Shown piece after piece: positions 1-5,428 of a stretch of 8,052 bases of DNA (the first letter of the stretch is position 1; each line of letters starts with the position of its first letter). The notes below the pieces were generated by a model, which had not been told where the DNA came from, ran no database searches, and saw only the letters and a list, made by a program, of their open reading frames with translations. Source of the stretch: Steroidobacteraceae bacterium (GTDB lineage: Bacteria; Pseudomonadota; Gammaproteobacteria; Steroidobacterales; Steroidobacteraceae); assembly GCA_013044085.1 (NCBI GenBank), contig JABEVI010000311.1, forward strand, positions 1 to 8,052, in the 5' to 3' direction. Both the position numbers and the translations under genes were made by a program.

Positions 1-740
1 CCGGGACCGCCGTTCAGATACTTGTAACCGCACCAGACGGCGAAGTCGACGTTCCAGTCGTGCAGCTCGAGCGGTGTGTTGCCGATGGCGTGCGCGAGGT
101 CGAGGCCGAGGATGGCGCCGGCGCGGCGCGCGGCGGCGGCGAGCGGTTGGATCTCGAGGCGTTGCCCGCTCAGGTATTGCACGCCCGGCAGCAAGGCAAG
201 GGCGAGGCGGGGTCCGGCGCGTTCGATCGCGGCGACGAGGTCTTCGGTGCGCAAACACGGCTCACCTGATCGAGGTTGCACCTCGATCAGGTGGGTGGAC
301 GGATCGAAGCCGTGAAATTCGAGCTGCGAGCAGATCGCGTATCGGTCGGAGGGAAAGGCCGTCTTTTCGATCAGGATGCAGTCTCTGCCGTCCGCCGGCT
401 TGTAGAAACTCACCAGCATCAAGTGAAGATTCACCGTCAGCGCATTCATCGCCACGACCTCGCTCGCCGCCGCTCCAACCAGATCGGCGAGCGGCGCGGC
501 GAGGTGTTCGTGGTAGGCGATCCACGGTCGCATGCCCTGGTGATGGCCGCGTACGCCGAGCTCGCGCCAGGCGGCGAGTTCCTGCTCGACAAGGCTTGCG
601 GCGGCTTTCGGCTGCAGTCCGAGCGAATGACCGCAAAGGTAGACCGCTTTGCGGCCGGCGGCGTCGAGCGGGTGGTGAAACTCGTCCGCGAACGCCGCCA
701 GTGGGTCCCGCGCGTCCAGGGCCGCGGCGTCAGGCGTCAT
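1..740 (-). CDS. kynU: Kynureninase, eukaryote-like type (3' end cut by window edge)
   Basis: PLP-dependent hydrolase that splits kynurenine or 3-hydroxykynurenine into anthranilate or 3-hydroxyanthranilate plus alanine; cytoplasmic. The 246 visible residues read without interruption. Visible motifs are GHSLGLQP (37-44), MNALTVNLHL, FPSD (129-132, whose Phe is expected to stack on PLP), PRSGE..LR, LDLAHAIGN (Asp214) and CGYKYLNGGP, in which Lys240 is the expected Schiff-base lysine. The 26-residue spacing from Asp214 to Lys240 equals that in human kynureninase (250 to 276, from memory), and the motif wording is closer to the human enzyme than to the Pseudomonas one. Where both of those have GNSLG, this protein has GHSLG. 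Roughly the last 170 residues lie outside the window. The ATG at 740 overlaps the stop of the upstream dioxygenase gene (ATGA), so translation is probably coupled. Family call is very secure; substrate preference for the 3-hydroxy form is inferred from the neighbour. Confidence 0.95.
   Translation of the reverse strand, partial: MTPDAAALDARDPLAAFADEFHHPLDAAGRKAVYLCGHSLGLQPKAAASLVEQELAAWRELGVRGHHQGMRPWIAYHEHLAAPLADLVGAAASEVVAMNALTVNLHLMLVSFYKPADGRDCILIEKTAFPSDRYAICSQLEFHGFDPSTHLIEVQPRSGEPCLRTEDLVAAIERAGPRLALALLPGVQYLSGQRLEIQPLAAAARRAGAILGLDLAHAIGNTPLELHDWNVDFAVWCGYKYLNGGP
263..293. repeat. Perfect 14-bp inverted repeat with 3-base loop, inside kynU
   Basis: The left arm CACCTGATCGAGGT (263-276) and its exact reverse complement (280-293) flank the loop at 277-279. 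It lies in the kynureninase coding region, over residues 150-160, next to the conserved PR.GE motif. No T-run follows on either strand, so it is not a typical intrinsic terminator. In mRNA it would form a very stable hairpin. Function unknown. Confidence 0.9.
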
Positions 741-1255
741 GGATGGGGCGCCTGTATCACGGCGCCGCAGGCGCCGCAGGTTCGCAGTCGCAGGTCCGAA
801 TAGAACCTGGAGAATATCACCGGCAGTTGCTTCTCGATGTCGCCGACCGCCACCCTTTCCATGTGCAAGCAGGCGCCGCAGTCATCGCAGTACCAGGAAA
901 ACCCATCAAGTTCTTCCGCTCGACGTCGGCGCTCTATGACGATGCCGATCGTGCCCGCGGGCCGTTGCGGCGAGTGCGGCACCTCGACCGGCAGCTGGAA
1001 GATTTCGCCCTGCCGGATGGGCACGTCGATGAAGCGGCCTTCCTGGATCGTGCGCAACAGGATGTCCCCCCGGATCTGATAGAAGATCTCTTCCCCCGGG
1101 TCGTGGTGAAAATCCTTGCGCCGATTCGGCCCACCGACGGCCATGATGATGAATTCGCTGTTCTGGAATAATAGTTTGTTGCCGACCGGGGGCTCGAGCA
1201 ACGCGCGGTTGCGTTCGATCCATCCAGCAACGTCGAAGGGCGGGGCGAGAGGCAT
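737..1255 (-). CDS. nbaC: 3-hydroxyanthranilate 3,4-dioxygenase
   Basis: Non-haem Fe(II) cupin dioxygenase that opens the ring of 3-hydroxyanthranilate to 2-amino-3-carboxymuconate semialdehyde, the precursor of quinolinate. It has 172 residues against about 174 for the Cupriavidus enzyme. The iron ligands are visible as His50 and Glu56 in FHHDPGEE and His94 in PHSPQRP; Arg46, Arg98 and Glu108 are the likely substrate-binding residues. The C-terminal rubredoxin-like second iron site has its four cysteines at 123/126 and 160/163 (CDDC and CGAC), as in bacterial members. The frame stays open upstream to 1348, but those 31 residues do not resemble the family, whereas MPLAPPFDVAGW from 1255 does. 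No Shine-Dalgarno precedes this ATG, and a TATAAT box sits six bases before it. The stop overlaps the kynureninase start, so the two form an operon. Also called haaO. Confidence 0.95.
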   Translation of the reverse strand: MPLAPPFDVAGWIERNRALLEPPVGNKLLFQNSEFIIMAVGGPNRRKDFHHDPGEEIFYQIRGDILLRTIQEGRFIDVPIRQGEIFQLPVEVPHSPQRPAGTIGIVIERRRRAEELDGFSWYCDDCGACLHMERVAVGDIEKQLPVIFSRFYSDLRLRTCGACGAVIQAPHP

Positions 1256-1261
1256 GGTGAG

Positions 1262-1267
1262 ATTATA
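1262..1267 (-). promoter_or_regulatory. Candidate -10 box of the kynurenine operon
   Basis: On the minus strand the sequence reads TATAAT, then CTCACC, then the ATG of the dioxygenase gene. It is a full match to the sigma-70 -10 consensus in GC-rich surroundings. Initiation about seven bases downstream would fall on or next to the A of the start codon, giving a leaderless message, consistent with the absence of a ribosome-binding site. No good -35 hexamer is found at 15-19 bases, which lowers confidence. Confidence 0.5.
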
Positions 1268-1338
1268 CCGGCGGCGGGAAACTTCGGCGCCCGCAGAACG
1301 GTCAGACAGGCATACGGGTGGATTAACAGGGTCGGCGC

Positions 1339-1342
1339 GGAG
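1339..1342 (+). promoter_or_regulatory. Ribosome-binding site of the secreted-protein gene
   Basis: GGAG lies five bases before the ATG at 1348, supporting that start over the in-frame ATG at 1357. Confidence 0.55.
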
Positions 1343-1347
1343 TTCCA

Positions 1348-1917
1348 ATGCGAGTCATGAGGGCGGTTGCGGGTTCGTGGTTGGCGCTGGTATTCGCCGC
1401 AGGCAGGCTCATGGCCGCTCCCGGCCTGCCGGTGCCGGCGGTCTGGAGGGAACACCACGTGAGTTTCGACTACATGGGCCGCACATCGCGCTATTCCTGC
1501 GATGGCTTGAGCGACAAGGTGCGGGCGATGTTGATCGATCTCGGCGCGCGGCGCGACCTGCACATCAGCGCGATCGGATGCCCGCAGTTCGGCCGGCCGG
1601 GGGGTGGCGATTCGCTCAATCCCCGCCTCAGCGTGGTGTTCGCGGCGCCGGCTCTGCCCGGTGTTACCGGGACGCCGTCGCAAGCAGGCAAGCTTGCGCC
1701 GGTGCAGGCGCGTTTCGAGCCCTTCACGATCGCTCCGGACGCCTTTCGCGACATGAGCGTCGGCGATTGCGAGTTGGTGGAGGAGTTCGCGCAGCAGATC
1801 CTGCCGCTGTTCACGATACGCGGCGTGAAGAAGGACATTACCTGCGTACCGTACCAGTTGAGCGGCAGCAGCTATTTCCTGCGCGGTGAGATTCTGCGCG
1901 CGCTGCCGGGCGGGTAA
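1348..1917 (+). CDS. Uncharacterised secreted protein with four cysteines
   Basis: I do not recognise a named family. The 189-residue product starts with a probable Sec signal peptide: basic MRVMR, a hydrophobic stretch at about 6-19, and likely cleavage around residues 23-24 (LMA-APG). There is no lipobox cysteine and no later membrane segment, so a soluble periplasmic or exported protein is expected. The mature part has exactly four cysteines (51, 78, 141, 166), an even number that could form two disulfides, around FDYMGRTSRYSCDGL, IGCPQF, GDCELV and ITCVPY. The wording resembles hypothetical secreted proteins I associate with xanthomonad-like bacteria, but no function is known to me. It stands alone on the plus strand, divergent from the kynurenine operon and overlapping the 3' end of apaH by 46 bp. 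Coding is supported by the signal peptide, the ribosome site and the patterned cysteines. Confidence 0.8.
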   Translation: MRVMRAVAGSWLALVFAAGRLMAAPGLPVPAVWREHHVSFDYMGRTSRYSCDGLSDKVRAMLIDLGARRDLHISAIGCPQFGRPGGGDSLNPRLSVVFAAPALPGVTGTPSQAGKLAPVQARFEPFTIAPDAFRDMSVGDCELVEEFAQQILPLFTIRGVKKDITCVPYQLSGSSYFLRGEILRALPGG

Positions 1918-2753
1918 TCGCCGGCAGTCTCACCGGAGGCCTGTGCACAGCCGACCGAGATCGGCGCAGCCTCCTCGAGGTCGAGACGAAGGGCGGTCAG
2001 CCGACCTCCCCAGACACAGCCGGTGTCGAGTCCGATCACCTCCGCGTTACGGAAGAATCCGAGCGCGGACCAATGACCGAACACGATCTTCGGTCCATGC
2101 CAGGCTGCATCGGCCGCCTCGAACCAGGGGATCAGCTGCGCCGAGCGGGCCTTGTCGGGGGCCGCCTTTTCGCGCAGCGCGAGGCGCCCACGCGCATCGA
2201 CGTAGCGAAGCCGGGTGAGGCAGTTGGCGATGAACCGCCAGCGTTCAGCGCCCTCGAGTTCGGCTGTCCAGTGTTCCGGCCCGTCGCCATACATGCCTTC
2301 GAAAACACCCTCCGGAGAACGCTGCAGCGCCTGCTCGAGTTCGCGCGCGCAGCTCGTGGCGAGATCCGGCGTCCACTGCGGCGCGAGCCCGGCGTGCAGC
2401 AGCAGCCGATTACGACGCGCATCCCGATGCAGCAGCGGGCGTGAGAGCAGCCAGTCGATCAACGGACCACGATCGCGAGCCTGCAGCAAGGCCTGCAGGG
2501 TGTCGCCGTCGCGTTCGCGGGCTTTGCCGAATGCGACGGCGAGCAGGTGCAAATCGTGATTGCCGAGCACCGTGATGGCCGACTCGCCGAGGCCGCGGAT
2601 TCGGCGCAGGACACCGAGTGAGTCCGGTCCCCGATTGACCAAGTCACCGACGAACCACACATGGTCGCGCTCGCACGAGAAGTCCAGTCGATCGAGCAAC
2701 GCGGCGAGCTCGCGATCGCAACCCTGGACATCGCCGATCGCGTACAAGGCCAT
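1872..2753 (-). CDS. apaH: Symmetrical bis(5'-nucleosyl)-tetraphosphatase (Ap4A hydrolase)
   Basis: Metallophosphatase that cleaves Ap4A symmetrically to two ADP, limiting alarmone build-up and removing Np4 RNA caps; cytoplasmic. The 293 residues (E. coli about 280) carry the calcineurin-like motifs in order: GDVQGC (7-12), GDLVNRG (36-42), GNHD (64-67), HAG (His120) and FGHW (His227). The first motif has Gln10 where E. coli ApaH has His; Pseudomonas-type ApaH also has Gln here, so loss of activity is not implied. MYGDGPEHW and LDTGCVWGG are further ApaH signatures. The last 25 or so residues are polar, proline- and arginine-rich and run past the usual family end into the 3' end of the opposing gene. 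It is last in the lptD-to-apaH cluster, 19 bp after apaG. The ATG at 2753 matches the family N-terminus, though no strong ribosome site precedes it. Confidence 0.97.
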   Translation of the reverse strand: MALYAIGDVQGCDRELAALLDRLDFSCERDHVWFVGDLVNRGPDSLGVLRRIRGLGESAITVLGNHDLHLLAVAFGKARERDGDTLQALLQARDRGPLIDWLLSRPLLHRDARRNRLLLHAGLAPQWTPDLATSCARELEQALQRSPEGVFEGMYGDGPEHWTAELEGAERWRFIANCLTRLRYVDARGRLALREKAAPDKARSAQLIPWFEAADAAWHGPKIVFGHWSALGFFRNAEVIGLDTGCVWGGRLTALRLDLEEAAPISVGCAQASGETAGDYPPGSARRISPRRK

Positions 2754-2772
2754 GAACTAGCGCCGATCCACG

Positions 2773-3168
2773 CTAATGCAGCACTCCGGGCATCGCCAGC
2801 CGGAATGGGGCGATCGGGGCGTCGAATTGACGGCCGTCGTCGCCGACCAGCTGATAACTGCCCTGCATCGTTCCGACCGGCGTCTCGATGACCGCGCCGC
2901 TCGAGTAACGGAAGCCCTGGCCCGGCTTCAGGTAGGGTTGCTCACCGACGACGCCATCGCCGCGCGTTTCCTTGATGTTGCCGTTGGCGTCCGTGATGAT
3001 CCAGTGGCGCGTCAGCAGTCGCGCCGGCACGGGGCCGTCGTTGCGAATCGTTATCGTATAAGAGAACACGAACCGCTGGTCTCGCGGATCGGACTGTTCT
3101 TCGAGATATGCCGTCTCCACCTCGACTCTGATGCGTGGGTTTGCCTGATCCGCGCTCATCGCAGGCAT
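2773..3168 (-). CDS. apaG: ApaG domain protein
   Basis: Small cytoplasmic protein with a fibronectin-III-like beta-sandwich; linked by genetics to Co2+/Mg2+ sensitivity in Salmonella, with an unsettled biochemical role. The 131 residues align almost end to end with E. coli ApaG (125): FVFSYTITIRNDG, the GDGVVG loop (70-75, the conserved GxGxxG), TPVGTMQGSY, and the end FRLAMPGVLH. Two starts are possible. The ATG at 3168 is only two bases from a GAGG; the ATG at 3159 leaves 11 bases and gives 128 residues, nearer the family length. The longer form is listed, but the shorter is as likely. The gene begins four bases after the stop of the universal-stress-protein gene and is followed by apaH, its usual partner. 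Confidence 0.96.
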   Translation of the reverse strand: MPAMSADQANPRIRVEVETAYLEEQSDPRDQRFVFSYTITIRNDGPVPARLLTRHWIITDANGNIKETRGDGVVGEQPYLKPGQGFRYSSGAVIETPVGTMQGSYQLVGDDGRQFDAPIAPFRLAMPGVLH

Positions 3169-3172
3169 CGCC

Positions 3173-3604
3173 TCATTTCAGGCGCACCGCGAGCAGGTCG
3201 CAATGAGCGGCGTGCAGCACGGTGTCCTCGGTGAAGTTCACGAGTATCGCGAGCCCATGACGTTCCCGGCTGCCGAGCACGATCAGGTCGGCCCGTTCCT
3301 GTTCCGCGACCCGCAGAATCTCGGCCTTGGTTGCCCCGGCCTCGACGCGGCAAACCGTGCGCTCGAGACCGACACGGCGCACCAGATCCTCGAGCTTTTC
3401 GCGGGAGCGTTTGATCAGTTCTTCCTTGATCTGCAGCGACGGCATCAGCGATTCGCCCAACGGCTCGACCGGAACGTATTCGACGACGTGCAGCGCCACC
3501 ACGGAGGCGTTCGAGAGCTCCGCCATCCGGCGGCCGGCGGTCGCGACCTGTGCGCTGCGCTCCGAGAGGTCCAGCAACACGAGAATCTTCCGGTAATCGT
3601 CCAT
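3173..3604 (-). CDS. Universal stress protein, UspA-like
   Basis: A 143-residue single Usp domain (Rossmann-like alpha/beta fold). The N-terminal strand YRKILVLLDLSERS, the middle VVALHVVEYV, and ADLIVLGSRERHG followed by HAAHCDLLAVRL are typical. The ATP-binding form of the family uses G-x2-G-x9-G-S/T after the fourth strand; here Gly111 is followed by SRE and the later G-S/T pair is missing. This is closer to the layout of E. coli UspA (GHHQDFW...), which is reported not to bind ATP. Such proteins are cytoplasmic dimers made under starvation or damage. It sits between rsmA (29 bp upstream) and apaG (4 bp downstream), a junction that holds no gene in E. coli. A TATACT box six bases before the ATG, with no Shine-Dalgarno, suggests a promoter of its own, which could also drive apaG-apaH. 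Confidence 0.92.
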   Translation of the reverse strand: MDDYRKILVLLDLSERSAQVATAGRRMAELSNASVVALHVVEYVPVEPLGESLMPSLQIKEELIKRSREKLEDLVRRVGLERTVCRVEAGATKAEILRVAEQERADLIVLGSRERHGLAILVNFTEDTVLHAAHCDLLAVRLK

Positions 3605-3610
3605 GGCCCC

Positions 3611-3616
3611 AGTATA
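3611..3616 (-). promoter_or_regulatory. Candidate -10 box before the universal-stress-protein gene
   Basis: The minus strand reads TATACT, GGGGCC, ATG: a 5/6 match to the -10 consensus exactly six bases before the start codon, in the 29-bp gap after rsmA. Spacing is identical to the box before the dioxygenase gene. No clear -35 hexamer is seen. Confidence 0.4.
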
Positions 3617-3633
3617 GCGGAGCGCTGCCGCGG

Positions 3634-4437
3634 CTACTCCGTCCGGATGGAGGCCGCGTCCTGGCGTCTTCGCCAGCGAAGGGCGAGCTGTCCGAACTGG
3701 GCCGGCTCGAGGACGCCGGGCCGGCTTGCCGGATCGATCCCGCAGGAGTCGATTTCCGAAGGGTCCAACAGCCCCTGCAGGGCATTTTTCAGGGTCTTAC
3801 GGCGGTGGGAGAACGCGGCCGTGACCACGGTGCGCAGTGCGGCATGATCGCCGATCTCGAACAGCGGCTCGGCGCTTGGCAGCAGGCGGGCCACCGACGA
3901 CCAGACCCGCGGGGGCGGCTGGAAGGCACCGGGGCCGACGTCGAACAGGTTCTGCACCCGGCTGTAGGCGGCGAGCATCACGCTCAGGCGACCGTATTCC
4001 TTGCCGCCCGGGCGCGCCGTCATGCGTTCGACGACTTCCTTTTGCAGCATCACGTGGATGTCCTCGATCGCGGAACGCTGGTCGATCAACCGAAACAGCA
4101 GCGGCGTCGATATGTTGTAGGGCAGATTGCCGATGATTCGCAATCTCGCGCCGGCGCCCCGCAGCCCCACGAAGTCCGCGTCCAGCGCGTCGGCGACGTG
4201 CAGTCGCAGCCGCCCCTCGGCGCGCGCATCGCGGGCGAGTCCGGCGGCCAGGTCACGATCGATTTCGATCGCCTCGAGTTCGGGCAGCACCTTCAGCAGC
4301 GCGAAGGTGAGCGCACCCCGGCCCGGGCCGATTTCCAGAAAGCGCTGGCCTGCCTGCGGCGCAATCTGCTCGACAATGCGGCCGATGATTCCCCGGTCGT
4401 GCAGGAAATGCTGGCCGAAGCGCTTACGAACCGGCAT
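3634..4437 (-). CDS. rsmA: 16S rRNA dimethyladenosine transferase
   Basis: SAM-dependent methylase that makes N6,N6-dimethyladenosine at two adjacent adenosines near the 3' end of 16S rRNA (A1518/A1519 in E. coli), a late checkpoint in 30S assembly; its loss gives kasugamycin resistance. The 267 residues (E. coli 273) begin with KRFGQHFL and show motif I LEIGPGRGALT (34-44), the acidic ribose contact around EIDRD (58-62), Asp83 for the adenine, and the catalytic NLPYN (104-108). The C-terminal rRNA-binding part includes QKEVVERM, EYGRLSVML and AAFSHRRKTLKNAL. The ATG lies 14 bp inside the end of pdxA, an overlap that suggests translational coupling. Also known as ksgA. Confidence 0.98.
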   Translation of the reverse strand: MPVRKRFGQHFLHDRGIIGRIVEQIAPQAGQRFLEIGPGRGALTFALLKVLPELEAIEIDRDLAAGLARDARAEGRLRLHVADALDADFVGLRGAGARLRIIGNLPYNISTPLLFRLIDQRSAIEDIHVMLQKEVVERMTARPGGKEYGRLSVMLAAYSRVQNLFDVGPGAFQPPPRVWSSVARLLPSAEPLFEIGDHAALRTVVTAAFSHRRKTLKNALQGLLDPSEIDSCGIDPASRPGVLEPAQFGQLALRWRRRQDAASIRTE

Positions 4438-5428
4438 CCGCGATCCCGCTGCCGAGCAGCCTCACCGCCAGTGCGACCGCCGCGCGCAGGCTGCCGGGAT
4501 CGGCCTTGCCGGTACGGGCCAGCGAGAGCGCGGTGCCGTGATCGACACTGGTGCGCAGGATCGGCAAGCCGAGCGTCACGTTGACCACGTGGCCGAAGCT
4601 GGCGTGCTTGATGACCGGCAGACCTTGATCGTGATACATCGCCAGAACCACGTCGGCTTCGGCCAGTGCGCGCGGCGTGAACGCGGTGTCGGCGGGGATT
4701 GGGCCGCGCGCGTCGATTCCCTCGCGCCGGGCGGTCACCAGCGTCGGCTCGATCACCTCGATTTCCTCGCGTCCGAGATGCCCGGACTCTCCCGCATGTG
4801 GATTCAAACCAAGTACCAGGATACGCGGGGATTTGATGGCAAAGTGGCGGGCCAGGTCCCGATGGACGATGCGCAGTGTCGCGAGCAGCCGCTGCGCGGT
4901 GATCGCCGCTGGTACCGCGGCGAGCGGCAGGTGCGTGGTCACCAGCGCGACCCGCAAACGTTCCTCGGCGAGCATCATCACCGGCAGCGCCGTTCCGGTC
5001 CGTGCCGCCAGGTACTCCGTATGACCGGTGAAGACGAATCCGGCGTCCATGATCGTGCTTTTCTGCAGTGGCGCGGTCACCATCGCGGCAAATTCCCCGT
5101 CGAGGCAGCCATCACAGGCGCGATCGAGCATTTGCAGGACGTAAGGGGCATTTCGCGGGTCGGGGGAGCCGGCGAGGACCGGTTGCGGGCAGGCAAGTTC
5201 GAGAATCTTCATCGATCCGGCGCGCGAGCGCCCCGGCGTCGCCGATGCGGCCTCATACCGCTCGATCCGCAGGGCCAATCCGAGCGTCCTTGCGGTCGAT
5301 TCGATCAGGGAAGGATCGGCTGCGAATACGAGATCGGCTTCCCAGTCGGACTGGGCGAGCATGACGCAGGTGTCCGGACCGATGCCGGACGGTTCACCGG
5401 ACGTGATGACTATCCGCGGGGTGCTCAC
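4424..5428 (-). CDS. pdxA: 4-hydroxythreonine-4-phosphate dehydrogenase
   Basis: NAD(P)-dependent oxidation of 4-phosphohydroxy-L-threonine in DXP-dependent pyridoxal phosphate synthesis; cytoplasmic dimer with a divalent metal at the interface. The frame is open up to an ATG at 5476, but I choose the GTG at 5428. It gives 334 residues (E. coli 329), begins VSTPRIVITSGEPSGIGPD in line with the family, and puts the key residues at the E. coli numbers: substrate-binding His136-Thr137 (GHTE) and metal ligands His166, His211 (LNPHAGE) and His266 (MYHDQG). The ATG start would add 16 poorly matching residues and a long overlap with surA. GTG shares its G with the surA TAG stop, so the two are probably translationally coupled. 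PLP made here is also the cofactor of the kynureninase at the left of the window, although the two are separate units. Confidence 0.97.
   Translation of the reverse strand: MSTPRIVITSGEPSGIGPDTCVMLAQSDWEADLVFAADPSLIESTARTLGLALRIERYEAASATPGRSRAGSMKILELACPQPVLAGSPDPRNAPYVLQMLDRACDGCLDGEFAAMVTAPLQKSTIMDAGFVFTGHTEYLAARTGTALPVMMLAEERLRVALVTTHLPLAAVPAAITAQRLLATLRIVHRDLARHFAIKSPRILVLGLNPHAGESGHLGREEIEVIEPTLVTARREGIDARGPIPADTAFTPRALAEADVVLAMYHDQGLPVIKHASFGHVVNVTLGLPILRTSVDHGTALSLARTGKADPGSLRAAVALAVRLLGSGIADAGS

Larger units (their letters stand above)
1256..1347. other. Divergent intergenic region
   Basis: This 92-bp gap separates the minus-strand kynurenine operon from the plus-strand secreted-protein gene, so it must hold control signals for both. 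The only clear elements are a minus-strand TATAAT at its left end and a GGAG ribosome site at its right end. I see no convincing -35 box, operator palindrome or riboswitch. Confidence 0.6.

Noticed and set aside
1..740. Suspected frameshift in the kynureninase gene.
   Set aside because: I translated it codon by codon from 740 to the window edge and found no stop or shift; it is merely cut by the window.
762..779. Tandem 9-bp repeat (GCGCCGCAG twice).
   Set aside because: It simply encodes the CGACGA of the dioxygenase iron-binding C-x2-C motif, where two identical Cys-Gly-Ala triplets are expected.
74..1171. Plus-strand open frame of 365 codons opposite kynU and the dioxygenase.
   Set aside because: Arginine-rich shadow translation; the minus strand holds two enzymes with all catalytic residues.
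1657..1671. Inverted repeat CCCGGT-GTT-ACCGGG considered as a terminator or operator.
   Set aside because: Only a 6-bp stem, mid-gene, no T-run; such repeats are common by chance at this base composition.
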